Shown here one piece after another: positions 1 through 7,931 of a DNA stretch of 64,000 nt. Numbering within the stretch: position 1 is the stretch's first letter; each line of letters starts with the position of its first letter. The DNA is from Bordetella genomosp. 1. Its GTDB lineage: Bacteria; Pseudomonadota; Gammaproteobacteria; Burkholderiales; Burkholderiaceae_B. Location of the stretch: positions 62,001-126,000 of the forward strand of contig NZ_NEVL01000006.1 of assembly GCF_002261335.1 (NCBI RefSeq), given 5' to 3'. The notes beneath the pieces were generated by a model. That model searched no databases and had not been told where the DNA came from. It worked only from the letters and a program-made list of their open reading frames with translations. Position numbers and translations under genes: made by a program.

Positions 1-131
1 GCCCCGCATCAAGATCGACAACGCGCCAGCGCCCGACCGATCCCGTAGTCTTCGACGCAAGTCCTCGCGCCGCGCCCTGCCCGCGCCGCGCGCTCCGCGT
101 TTCCCCGAATCCCGTCTTGCCGCGAGCCGCC
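1..131. other. Window edge and upstream region of the first ABC ATPase gene
   Basis: No gene can be supported here. One frame stays open for the first 45 bases and ends in TAG at 46-48, so the extreme left may hold the last codons of an upstream gene. The rest is a very GC-rich leader with no clear promoter or Shine-Dalgarno sequence. Confidence 0.3.
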
Positions 132-1247
132 ATGCAGAACAGCCCCTTGTCACCGGAATCGTCCAGCGCGGTCAGCCTTGAAGGCGTCGTGAAGAAGTAT
201 CACCAGCAGACCGTGCTGCATGAGCTGACGCTCAAGATCCGGCGCGGCGAGCTCCTGACGCTGCTCGGTCCGTCCGGCTGCGGCAAGACCACGCTGCTCA
301 ACCTGATCGCCGGCTTTGCCGATGCCGACAACGGCGAGATCTTCATCGACGGCCAGCTGGTGACCCACCTGCCGCCCTATCAGCGCGAGATCGGCATCGT
401 GTTCCAGAACTACGCGCTGTTCCCGCACATGACCGTGGAACGCAACATCGGCTATGGCCTGCGCATGCGCGGCATGCCCGCCGCCGAGATCGCGCAGCGC
501 GTGCAGGAGGCGATGGCGCTGGTCAAGCTCGACGGTCTGGGCGAACGCAAGCCGAAAGCGTTGTCGGGCGGCCAGCAGCAACGCGTGGCGCTGGCGCGCG
601 CGCTGGTGATCCGGCCCAAGGTGCTACTGCTCGACGAGCCATTCTCGGCGCTCGACAAGGGCCTGCGCGGCGCCATGCAGGTCGAGATCCGCGAGATCCA
701 GCGCAAGCTGGGCGTCACCACCGTATTCGTGACCCACGACCAGGGCGAAGCGCTGGCCATGTCGGATCGGATCGCCGTCATGTCGGGCGGTGCGATCCGC
801 CAGATCGCCACGCCCGACGAGCTCTATCGCAACCCGCAGGATCCGTTCGTGGCCTCATTCCTGGGCGACGTCAACATCCTGCCGGCGCACTATCACGGCA
901 CCGACCCCGACGGCATTCTGCTGCGCCTGGGCGCAGGCCTGGTCCGGGTCAATCGCGAGCGGCTCGTCGGCGGCTCGCACGAGGGCCGCCGCCTGGACAT
1001 CTACGTGCGCCCGGAGCAGATCCGCCTGGAGCCGCTGCACGGCAGCTCGGTATTGAGCGGAACGGTGGTGAATCACGTCTTCCAGGGCGATCACATCGAC
1101 ACCTACATCGACGTGGACGTCCCGGTGGCGGGACGCCAGCGCGTGATGGTGCGCAGCGCCGGCCTGAGCGCGCAGCAGCAGTGGCCGGTCGGCACCGTGA
1201 CCGGCCTCGCCCTGCCCGACGACGGCATCAGCGTGTTCAACGCCTGA
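132..1247 (+). CDS. ABC transporter ATP-binding protein, PotA/spermidine-putrescine-like
   Basis: This is the cytoplasmic ATPase of an ABC importer for a small cationic or iron-like solute. Walker A (GPSGCGKTT) lies at residues 46-54, the signature LSGGQQQ near 144-150 and Walker B (VLLLDEP) at 164-170. The C-terminal third looks like a TOBE substrate-sensing domain, as in PotA and FbpC. The total of 371 residues fits that family. The ATG at 132 is preferred over an in-frame TTG at 117 because the family starts a few residues before the nucleotide-binding fold. Its likely partners, two permeases and a binding protein, are encoded 3 kb downstream on the other strand (4434-7228), which is an unusual split. 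The substrate is not known. Confidence 0.9.
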   Translation: MQNSPLSPESSSAVSLEGVVKKYHQQTVLHELTLKIRRGELLTLLGPSGCGKTTLLNLIAGFADADNGEIFIDGQLVTHLPPYQREIGIVFQNYALFPHMTVERNIGYGLRMRGMPAAEIAQRVQEAMALVKLDGLGERKPKALSGGQQQRVALARALVIRPKVLLLDEPFSALDKGLRGAMQVEIREIQRKLGVTTVFVTHDQGEALAMSDRIAVMSGGAIRQIATPDELYRNPQDPFVASFLGDVNILPAHYHGTDPDGILLRLGAGLVRVNRERLVGGSHEGRRLDIYVRPEQIRLEPLHGSSVLSGTVVNHVFQGDHIDTYIDVDVPVAGRQRVMVRSAGLSAQQQWPVGTVTGLALPDDGISVFNA

Positions 1248-1275
1248 GCCTCCCCCCACGCCCCGATCTTCCGCC

Positions 1276-2274
1276 ATGACCGCCCTGCCCGCCACCATGC
1301 AAGCCATCATCGCCCGCACGCCGGGCGATGCCAGTGTCCTCACCCTCGCCGAACGCCCGGTGCCGGCGCCGGGGCCGGGCGAGGTCCTGCTGCGCGTGCT
1401 GGCCGCCGGCGTCAACCGGCCCGACGTGATGCAGCGCCAGGGCCTGGCGAAGCCCGCGCCCGGGGTCACCGACGTGCTGGGGCTGGAGGCGTGCGGCGAG
1501 GTCGTGGCCTGCGGTCCCGGCGTCCCCGCCGACATGCTGGGCCGGCGCGTGATGAGCCTGTTGCCCGGCGGCGGGTACGCGCCCTGGTGCACCGCCCGCG
1601 CCGAGCTGTCGCTGCCGGTGCCCGACGGCCTCGACGACGCCGCGGCCGCCGCGCTCCCCGAGGGGCTGTTCACGGTGTGGCACAACCTGTTCGAGCTGGG
1701 CGGCCTGCGCATGGGCGAAACCGTGCTGGTTCATGGCGCGGCGGGCGGCATCGGCACCCTGGCGCTGTCGCTGGCGCATGCCGCCGGCGCGCGCGTCGTC
1801 GCCACCGCGGGCCGGGCCGAACGACTGCCCGGACTGCGCGCGCTCGGCGCCGATCTGGCGCTCTGCTATCGCGACCGCGATTTCGTCGACGCCTGCCACG
1901 ACTTCACCGCAGGACGGGGCGTGGACGTCGTGCTGGACATGGTCGGCGGCGACTACGTGGAACGCAATCTGCGCGCGCTCGGCTTCGGTGGCCGCCACGT
2001 CAGTCTGTCGTTCCTGCAAGGCTCGCAGGTGAACCTCGACCTGCTGGTGCTGATGCAAAAGCAACTGAGCCTGCATGCCTCCACCATGCGGCCGCAAAGC
2101 GCGGCGGAAAAGGCCCGCATGGCGCTGGCCATCACGCGGCACCTGCTGCCGCTGGTGGCCGCCGGCCGCGTGAAGCCACGCCTGCACGACGGCCTGCCGC
2201 TGGCGCAGGCCGGCCGCGCCCACCAGCTGCTGGAAAGCGGCGAGGTGTTCGGCAAGCTGGTGTTGCGCCCCTGA
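1276..2274 (+). CDS. Zinc-independent NAD(P)H:quinone oxidoreductase, MDR superfamily
   Basis: This 332-residue protein is a medium-chain dehydrogenase/reductase of the quinone oxidoreductase (PIG3-like) branch. The N-terminal GroES-like half includes the segment AGVNRPDVMQRQG near residue 45. The Rossmann half carries VHGAAGGIG (about 152-160), the NADPH-binding loop. The cysteine ligands for structural zinc are absent, so it should be an NADPH-dependent quinone or enone reductase acting in the cytoplasm. It starts 28 bases after the ABC ATPase gene and is followed 31 bases later by a GST gene, so the plus-strand genes from 132 to 4362 look co-transcribed. An internal ATG eight codons in could also be the start. 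The physiological substrate cannot be told. Confidence 0.85.
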   Translation: MTALPATMQAIIARTPGDASVLTLAERPVPAPGPGEVLLRVLAAGVNRPDVMQRQGLAKPAPGVTDVLGLEACGEVVACGPGVPADMLGRRVMSLLPGGGYAPWCTARAELSLPVPDGLDDAAAAALPEGLFTVWHNLFELGGLRMGETVLVHGAAGGIGTLALSLAHAAGARVVATAGRAERLPGLRALGADLALCYRDRDFVDACHDFTAGRGVDVVLDMVGGDYVERNLRALGFGGRHVSLSFLQGSQVNLDLLVLMQKQLSLHASTMRPQSAAEKARMALAITRHLLPLVAAGRVKPRLHDGLPLAQAGRAHQLLESGEVFGKLVLRP

Positions 2275-2305
2275 TCCCCTTCCCACGCCCGCCAGGACGT
2301 TCACG

Positions 2306-2932
2306 ATGCTCAAGTTGCTCCATGCCCCCACCTCGCCGTATGTGCGCAAAGTCATGGCCTGCGCCCACTTCTGCGGACTGGCCGACCGGATCGAATGGCT
2401 GCCCAGCGCGGCCCACCCGGTGCAGCGCGACGGCCGGATCGCCGCGCACAATCCGCTGGCCAAGGTGCCGACCCTGATCCTGGAGACCGGCCAGGCGCTG
2501 TTCGACAGCCGCGTGATCTGCGAGTACCTGGCCGCGCTGGCCGGCGATACGCGCCTGTTCCCGAGCGCCGGCGCGGTGCGCTGGGAAGCGCTCACGCGCC
2601 AATCGCTCGGGGATGGCCTGCTCGACGCCGCGCTGCTGGCGCGCTACGAGCGCACCGCGCGGCCCGCCCAATCGCAGTGGGACGCGTGGCGCGACGCCCA
2701 GCTCGTCAAGGTCGAGGCATGCCTGGCCGAGATCGATGCGCAGGCCCCCGCGCTGGCGCGCGAGGCCCCCACCATCGGCGAGGTCACGTTCGGCTGCGCG
2801 CTGGGCTACCTGGACTTCCGCTTTCCCGAGCTCGACTGGCGCGCGCGCCATCCGCAGGCCGCGCACTGGGAGGCGGCGTTTCGCGCGCTGCCGCCGATGC
2901 AAGCCACGCTTCCCCATGACCCGCAAGGCTGA
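2306..2932 (+). CDS. Glutathione S-transferase family protein
   Basis: This 208-residue protein has the two-domain GST layout. An N-terminal thioredoxin-like domain begins KLLHAPTSPYVRKVMACAHF, includes the cis-proline region AKVPTLIL and ends with FDSRVICEYLA, the usual glutathione gamma-glutamyl contact (here SR). A helical C-terminal domain follows. The first domain has a serine-proline (TSPYVRK) in the usual active-site position. It sits between a quinone oxidoreductase and an AroQ-like gene, which points to detoxification or isomerisation of an electrophilic pathway intermediate. The stop is followed five bases later by the next start, so translation is probably coupled. The substrate is unknown. 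Confidence 0.85.
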   Translation: MLKLLHAPTSPYVRKVMACAHFCGLADRIEWLPSAAHPVQRDGRIAAHNPLAKVPTLILETGQALFDSRVICEYLAALAGDTRLFPSAGAVRWEALTRQSLGDGLLDAALLARYERTARPAQSQWDAWRDAQLVKVEACLAEIDAQAPALAREAPTIGEVTFGCALGYLDFRFPELDWRARHPQAAHWEAAFRALPPMQATLPHDPQG

Positions 2933-2937
2933 TCCTC

Positions 2938-3393
2938 ATGACCGCACCCGTTGAAACGATCTGGTTCCTGAATGGCCCCAACGCCAATCTCTATGGCCTG
3001 GACGCCAACAAGACTTATGGCAGCGAGAGCTTTCCCGTGCTGCAGGCGCGCTGCGAGACCAAGGCCGCCAGCCTCGGCCTCGGTCTGAAGTTCGTGCAGT
3101 CGAACTGGGAGGGCCAGCTGGTCGACTGGATCCAGCAGGCGCGCGGCGAGTCGAAGGGGCTCATCATCAATGCCGCCGGACTCACCTACTCGTCGGTCCC
3201 GATCCTGGATGCGCTGCTGGCGTTCCCCGGCCGCATCATCGAAGTCCACATGAGCAACATCTGGCGCCGCGAGCCATTTCGCCATCACTCCTACATCTCG
3301 AAGGCCGCCGACGGCGTGATCGCGGGCCTGGGCGGCGCGGGCTACGCGCTGGCCATCGAGGCCATGGCGCAACTGATCGCGCAAGCCGACTGA
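2938..3393 (+). CDS. AroQ-like protein, divergent type II 3-dehydroquinate dehydratase fold
   Basis: The 151-residue length and many blocks match type II dehydroquinase: FLNGPNANLYG at residues 10-20, EGQLVDWI at 58-65, EVHMSN at 102-107 (with the conserved His) and REPFRHHSY at 111-119. Two active-site regions differ. The lid normally reads like GxREPxxYG, but here it is GLDANKTYG, so the essential arginine is aspartate 22 although Tyr27 is kept. The NPGAYTHTS block is NAAGLTYSS, changing the histidine to Tyr84. Established chemistry of the family needs the lid arginine, so classical dehydroquinase activity is doubtful. The gene is embedded in a catabolic operon rather than near accBC or other shikimate genes. 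It probably acts on another cyclic hydroxy acid; this is inference. Confidence 0.8.
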   Translation: MTAPVETIWFLNGPNANLYGLDANKTYGSESFPVLQARCETKAASLGLGLKFVQSNWEGQLVDWIQQARGESKGLIINAAGLTYSSVPILDALLAFPGRIIEVHMSNIWRREPFRHHSYISKAADGVIAGLGGAGYALAIEAMAQLIAQAD

Positions 3394-3402
3394 GGCCGAC
3401 CG

Positions 3403-4362
3403 ATGACCCAGCCTTCCGCACTCACGCCCTCCGGCTCGCTGGTTTTCTACAGCGAGTTCGACGATTACACCCTCTGGAAGCAGGCCCTGCAGGCCTGCCT
3501 GCCCTCGCTGAAGATCGTGCGCGCCGGTGAGGTCGAGAACCCCGCCGACGTGCACTACGCACTGGCCTGGAAGCCGCCCGAAGGCTTCTTCGCGTCGATG
3601 CCCAACCTGCGACTCATCATCAACCTGGGTGCCGGCGTCGATTCGCTGGTCGGCCGGGGCGACCTGCCGGCCGGCGTGCCCATCACCCGTATCACCGACC
3701 CGAACATGGGCCGGATGATGGCCGGCTACGTGCTGTTCGCCACGCTGCGCCATGCGCGCGACATCCCCTGGTTCGAACAGGCCCAGCGTCGTGGCGAGTG
3801 GGCCTATCGCCACCCGCGCGCGCCCGAGGACATCCGCGTCGCCGTATTGGGCCTGGGCGAGCTCGGCGCCTGCGCCGCGCACGAACTGCAGCGCCAGGGG
3901 TTCGCGGTCACGGGCTGGTCGCGCAGTCCGCGCCGGATCGACGGCGTGCGCTGCCTCGCCGGCATGGACACGCTCGACACGGTGATCGCCGGCGCCGACA
4001 TCCTGGTCGTGATGCTGCCCCTCACGCCGCAGACGCGCGGACTGCTCGACCGGGAGCGGCTGCAACGCCTGCCGCGCGGGGCCGCGCTCATCAACGTGGC
4101 GCGCGGCGCACTGGTGGACCAGGAAGCCATGACCGACTTGCTGCGGAGCGGACGTATCGGCGCGGCAACGCTGGACGTGTTCGAGCGCGAGCCGCTGCCC
4201 CCGACCGACCCGCTGTGGCGGATGGAGAACGTGCTGATCACCCCGCACCTGGCCTCGGTGGCCATTCCCGCCTCGGCCGCGCGCCAGATCGGCGACAACA
4301 TCGCCCGCGTCACGCGCGGCGAGCCGCCGCTGCATCAGGTCGATCCCGCCCGCGGCTACTGA
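3403..4362 (+). CDS. D-2-hydroxyacid dehydrogenase, glyoxylate/hydroxypyruvate reductase A-like
   Basis: This 319-residue NAD(P)H-dependent oxidoreductase would interconvert a 2-oxoacid and a D-2-hydroxyacid in the cytosol. The Rossmann motif GLGELG lies at residues 150-155. It is followed by GWSRSPRR, whose Arg/Ser residues suggest an NADPH preference. The catalytic triad of the family is visible: Arg in NVARGALVD (about 234), Glu in DVFEREPLP (about 261-263) and His in ITPHLAS (282). The overall pattern resembles GhrA. It is the last plus-strand gene of the cluster and ends in front of a strong bidirectional terminator. Its role is probably reduction of an oxoacid made by the upstream enzymes. 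Confidence 0.88.
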   Translation: MTQPSALTPSGSLVFYSEFDDYTLWKQALQACLPSLKIVRAGEVENPADVHYALAWKPPEGFFASMPNLRLIINLGAGVDSLVGRGDLPAGVPITRITDPNMGRMMAGYVLFATLRHARDIPWFEQAQRRGEWAYRHPRAPEDIRVAVLGLGELGACAAHELQRQGFAVTGWSRSPRRIDGVRCLAGMDTLDTVIAGADILVVMLPLTPQTRGLLDRERLQRLPRGAALINVARGALVDQEAMTDLLRSGRIGAATLDVFEREPLPPTDPLWRMENVLITPHLASVAIPASAARQIGDNIARVTRGEPPLHQVDPARGY

Positions 4363-4377
4363 CCGCTTGCGCTCGAA

Positions 4378-4416
4378 AAAAGGCGGCGCCGGATCGTTCA
4401 TCCGGCGCCGCCTTTT
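4378..4416. terminator. Bidirectional Rho-independent terminator
   Basis: A perfect 17-bp inverted repeat (AAAAGGCGGCGCCGGAT and its complement) with a 5-base loop is flanked by A and T runs. It sits between the convergent dehydrogenase (stop 4362) and permease (stop 4434) genes and can end transcription from both sides. Confidence 0.93.
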
Positions 4417-4433
4417 CTTTGGCCTGGCGCGGC

Positions 4434-5255
4434 TCAGTGCGTCTCTTCGATATTCAGGATCCGGCCCAGCCCGAGGAAGTAATTCGCAAAGGCGAGCAGG
4501 CCGGCCGTCACGACGATGTAGACGACGGAGAGCGCGGCCAAGGTGGGATCGGCGAACTCGCGCACGTAGTTGTACATCGATACCGGCAGCGTCTGCGTGG
4601 CCTGGGTCGTGACGAACAGCGATGCCGTGAATTCGCTGAACGACATGATGGCGGCGAACAGCCAACCACCGAACAGGCCCGGCGCCAGCAGCGGCACGGT
4701 GACGGTGAACATCACCTTCAGCGGCGACGCGCCCAGGCTGGCAGCGGCCTGTTCCAGGCGCTCGTCGAGGTTCTCCATCGAGACGTACACACTGCGCATC
4801 ACGAACGGCAGCACCAGCATCACGTGGCACAGGATCACCAGCCCGTAGCCGCGGTCCAGGTCGAACTGCGCCACCAGGATCAGCAGCCCAAGCCCGAGCG
4901 TGAAGTGCGGGATCACCAGGGGCGACAGCAGCACGGCCTGCAGCAGCGCCTTGCCCGGGAACGTCATGCGCTTGACCGCGATCGCGAGCGCCGTGCCGAC
5001 GGCCAGCGCGATGAACGAGGCCCACAGCATCACGATCAGGCTGGCCCGGAAACCCTGCTTGAAATCGGGATAGGTGAAAACGCGCTCGAACCAGCGCCAC
5101 GACCACGCCTGCGGCGGAAACGTGAGAATCGCCTTGTCGTTGAACGAGGCCAGCGTGACCACGACCACCGGCAACAGCACGAAGGCCAGGATCAACACGA
5201 TGAGCAGCGCGGCGCCGACGCGCAGCACCCAGGGCAGGGGGTGTTTGGTGTGCAT
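4434..5255 (-). CDS. ABC transporter permease, PotC/YdcV-like
   Basis: This 273-residue inner-membrane permease has an N-terminal membrane helix (VLRVGAALLIVLILAFVLLP) and five further hydrophobic segments. The EAA-type cytoplasmic loop reads LEQAAASLGASPLKVMFTVTVPLLAPGL near residues 170-200, which is the docking site for the ATPase. It belongs to the type I importer permeases of the polyamine/opine/iron(III) group. The gene starts one base after the stop of the partner permease upstream (5257-6111) and is the last gene of a minus-strand operon of binding protein, PotB-like and PotC-like. It would pair with the ATPase at 132-1247. Confidence 0.92.
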   Translation of the reverse strand: MHTKHPLPWVLRVGAALLIVLILAFVLLPVVVVTLASFNDKAILTFPPQAWSWRWFERVFTYPDFKQGFRASLIVMLWASFIALAVGTALAIAVKRMTFPGKALLQAVLLSPLVIPHFTLGLGLLILVAQFDLDRGYGLVILCHVMLVLPFVMRSVYVSMENLDERLEQAAASLGASPLKVMFTVTVPLLAPGLFGGWLFAAIMSFSEFTASLFVTTQATQTLPVSMYNYVREFADPTLAALSVVYIVVTAGLLAFANYFLGLGRILNIEETH

Positions 5256-5256
5256 G

Positions 5257-6111
5257 TCAGTGGCCTCCCACGGCCTTCAGGCGCCGGGTGGCGCGGCTCA
5301 GCAGCATCAGGGCGGCGACGGTGAGCGCCAACCCCACCACGCTCAGACTTGCCGCGAGCGGAAAATTGAGCGACGAGAAACCGAGCTGGTAGACCAGCGT
5401 CGACACCGTCGGCACGCGGCCACCGCCGATCATCTGCGGCGTGGCGAACGCGCTGAAGGTCCAGGCGAAGGCGGTGGTGATACTGGCGATGATGCCGGGC
5501 ATCGAGAGCGGCAGCGTCACGGTCAGGAACGTGCGCACCGGCCCTGCGCCCAGGCTCTGCGCCGCTTTTTCGTAGTCGCGGTCGATGTGCGAGATCGCGG
5601 TGGCCAGCATCAGCACCACCACTGGCACGGTCACGTGGACCAGCGCGATCAACACGCCCAGATGCGTGAACATCAGGTTCAGCGGCGTCTCGATCAGGCC
5701 GAGCTGGCGCAGTGTCGCGTTGATGAAGCCGTTGCTGCCCAGCACGATGATCCACGAGTACGTGCGGACGATCTCGCCCAGGAACAGCGGCGTGACCGAC
5801 ACGATCAGGATGAACGACTTCAGCAGGCGGTTGCGCACGCGCACCAGCGCGTAGGCCAGCGGGTAGGCCACCAGCAGCGAGAACACGGTGGTTTCGATGC
5901 TGAGCAGCAGGGTGTTGGCGAAGGCGTCGAGATAGATCGATTTTCCCAGCCCGCTGAAGTTGGCCAGCGTCAGGCCACCCACCTCCATCGACCCCGGGAT
6001 GAAGGTGCGCACGCTGTACTGCAGCACGGCGGCCATCGACACGCAGATGCACAGGGCGACGAAGCCCGCCGGGGAGATCAGCCATCCCCTCAGACTGGAA
6101 CGCGTATTCAT
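5257..6111 (-). CDS. ABC transporter permease, PotB-like
   Basis: This is the second inner-membrane subunit of the importer, 284 residues from the ATG at 6111. An upstream in-frame ATG at 6189 would add 26 unlikely basic residues. The first helix follows MNTRSSLRGWLISPAG, and a large periplasmic loop (FIPGSMEVGGLTLANF) is typical of PotB. The ATPase-docking loop reads YEKAAQSLGAGPVRTFLTVTLPLSMPGI. A gap of about 90 bases separates it from the binding-protein gene upstream, and a single base separates it from the PotC-like gene downstream. It is probably co-transcribed with both. Confidence 0.92.
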   Translation of the reverse strand: MNTRSSLRGWLISPAGFVALCICVSMAAVLQYSVRTFIPGSMEVGGLTLANFSGLGKSIYLDAFANTLLLSIETTVFSLLVAYPLAYALVRVRNRLLKSFILIVSVTPLFLGEIVRTYSWIIVLGSNGFINATLRQLGLIETPLNLMFTHLGVLIALVHVTVPVVVLMLATAISHIDRDYEKAAQSLGAGPVRTFLTVTLPLSMPGIIASITTAFAWTFSAFATPQMIGGGRVPTVSTLVYQLGFSSLNFPLAASLSVVGLALTVAALMLLSRATRRLKAVGGH

Positions 6112-6202
6112 GTCTCGGTGTTTCCGTTCAAGCCAAACAGAATGCCCGCGTCCCGGCAGGCGAGCCGGCCAGGACGCGGGCGGCGGCACGCGCCGCCGGA
6201 CA

Positions 6203-7228
6203 TCAGTTCATGATGTTTTCGGTGAACCACTTGCGCCACTCGGCCGTCTTCTCGGCGCGCAGCTTGTCGTCGATCACGATCGCCTGGGTGTCCCACTGCT
6301 CCTTGGTCGTGAAGACGCCGGGCAGCGCCGCGTCCTCGGCCGAGACCTTGGCGTTGTCGACCACCGGGCTGGCCTTCTTGTAGGCGACGATCTTGGACTG
6401 CACCTCGGAAGACAGGGCGATGTTCATGAATTTGTAGGCGAGATCGGCCTTGCCGGTGCCCTTCATGATGCCCATCGTGTCCACGCCCAGCACCGCGCCC
6501 TCCTTGGGCATGGCGACCTTGATCGGCACGCCCTGGCCGATCATGTAGTAGGCGTTCATCGACAGCAGGATCTGCACCGGTGTCTCGCCGGTGGCGATCA
6601 GTTGCTGGCTGTTGGCATCGTTGGTGTAGAAGGCCTTGAAGTTGGGCTTGAGGGCCTTGAGCTTGTCGTTGCCCTTTTCCCAGGTGGCGGCGTTGCCGCC
6701 CGACAGCATCGCCGAGATGTTGATGATGTGGCTGGGGTCGAAATCGGGCGCCGACAGCTTGGCTTTGAGCGCCGGATTCCAGAGGTCGTTCCAGCTGTCG
6801 AACTTGATGTCCTTGGGCACCAGGTCGGGGCGATACCCGATGGTGTACACATAGGCCCAGCTGCCGATGTGATACGGGCTGATCTTGGCGCGTTCCACCA
6901 GATGCGAATAGTTGGGCAGCTTGGCGGTATCGAGTTTCTCGAACAGGTCGCCGTTCACGTACAGCCAGCCGATGTGCGAGGTCGTGAAGGTGATGTCGCT
7001 CTCGGGCGTCTTGGCCAGCTTTGCCTTGTTGAGGCGATCGATGGTGCCGCCGGTGATGTACTTCACCGGCACGCCGGTCTGACGCGTGAACTCCTTGCCG
7101 ATGTTTTCGTCGATCAGGTCGCGGAAGCTGCCGCCCCAGGTGCTGATCACCAGGGCGTCCTCGGCCCGCGCCGCACTGCAAAGAAGCACGCTGGAGGCAA
7201 GCCCCGCCAGCATCATTTTTCGAATCAT
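6203..7228 (-). CDS. ABC transporter periplasmic substrate-binding protein, PotD-like
   Basis: This 341-residue protein begins MIRKMMLAGLASSVLLCSAA, a clear Sec signal peptide with likely cleavage after ARA. The mature protein starts EDALVISTWGGSFRDLIDEN, the opening typical of PotD and the family 1 solute-binding proteins. The ATG at 7228 is chosen because an AAGGGG Shine-Dalgarno lies about ten bases upstream and because the signal peptide begins there; the frame itself stays open much further upstream. It leads the minus-strand permease operon. The substrate could be a polyamine, an opine-like compound or a related amine and cannot be read from the sequence. Confidence 0.92.
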   Translation of the reverse strand: MIRKMMLAGLASSVLLCSAARAEDALVISTWGGSFRDLIDENIGKEFTRQTGVPVKYITGGTIDRLNKAKLAKTPESDITFTTSHIGWLYVNGDLFEKLDTAKLPNYSHLVERAKISPYHIGSWAYVYTIGYRPDLVPKDIKFDSWNDLWNPALKAKLSAPDFDPSHIINISAMLSGGNAATWEKGNDKLKALKPNFKAFYTNDANSQQLIATGETPVQILLSMNAYYMIGQGVPIKVAMPKEGAVLGVDTMGIMKGTGKADLAYKFMNIALSSEVQSKIVAYKKASPVVDNAKVSAEDAALPGVFTTKEQWDTQAIVIDDKLRAEKTAEWRKWFTENIMN

Positions 7229-7498
7229 TGCAAACCCCTTGTGATGTTTTATCCGCCGAGCGCTTCCGACTGGAGCCCAGATGATGGAAGCCGGCCCCCC
7301 CAGGGGCCAAGTCGCCTTTTCCTTAGGCATGGCTCGCAATTCCTGAGGCGCGGCGCGGTGTCGGTGATAACCCTGGCAGGTCGGAAATTCCGAGACCGCC
7401 CAGCGGAAAATACAAATTGGCGGCGGCCCGCGTCGGCCGCGACCATGCGTGTCATCCCAGCGCCCGGGACAGTCCGGGCCCCACCGACCCGAGCCGCC
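7229..7498. promoter_or_regulatory. Divergent control region with a 13-bp palindrome
   Basis: This 270-base gap separates the divergent binding-protein and Rid-family genes. It holds a perfect odd palindrome, TCGGAA-A-TTCCGA, at 7381-7393 inside the longer imperfect repeat GGTCGGAAATTCCGAGACC. The AT-richer patch at 7405-7422 may hold a promoter. The LysR regulator at 8722 is the nearest candidate to bind here. Confidence 0.45.
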
Positions 7499-7912
7499 AT
7501 GAAACACAAGCGCATCCGCCCCTTCAACACCAAGGCCACCTACCCCGAACAGAACCTCGACAACGACCTGTGCCAGGCCGTCGTGGCGCGCGGCAGCACG
7601 GTCTTTCTGCGCGGCCAGATCGGGCAGAACCTCGATACCTCCGAAAGCGTGAGCATCGGCGACGCGGGCGGCCAGGCCGAACAGGCCATGGCCAACATCG
7701 AGATGCTGCTCAAGGAGGCCGGCGGCGAGCTCGAGGACATCTGCAAGATCACCATCTACATCATCGACCCGCGCTACCGCGAAGCCGTCTACCGCGTGGT
7801 GGGCCGCTGGCTCAAGGGCGTCTACCCCGTCTCGACCGGCATCGTGGTGTCTGCCCTGGCGCGCCCGGAGTGGCTGGTCGAGATCGACGCCACCGCCGTG
7901 ATTCCCGACTGA
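7499..7912 (+). CDS. Rid (YjgF/YER057c/UK114) family protein
   Basis: This 137-residue protein has the chorismate-mutase-like Rid fold, seen in FNTKATYPEQ, FLRGQIGQNLDT, QAEQAMANIEMLL and the C-terminal YPVSTGIVVSALARPEWLVEIDATAVI. RidA enzymes hydrolyse reactive enamines and imines with an arginine in the block PARxxVEVAxLP. Here that block is PVSTGIVVSAL, so the arginine is replaced by serine. This places the protein among Rid subfamilies whose deaminase activity is uncertain. The gene is directly followed by a DUF1028 gene 19 bases later, a common pairing in Burkholderiales, and diverges from an ABC importer. A role in handling a nitrogen-containing intermediate is plausible but inferred. 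Confidence 0.88.
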   Translation: MKHKRIRPFNTKATYPEQNLDNDLCQAVVARGSTVFLRGQIGQNLDTSESVSIGDAGGQAEQAMANIEMLLKEAGGELEDICKITIYIIDPRYREAVYRVVGRWLKGVYPVSTGIVVSALARPEWLVEIDATAVIPD

Positions 7913-7931
7913 CCCCGATCCGAGGCGCCCC

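Noticed and set aside
2806-5106. 766-codon antisense frame spanning four genes
   Set aside because: It crosses a strong bidirectional terminator and two gene boundaries and has the composition of a GC shadow.
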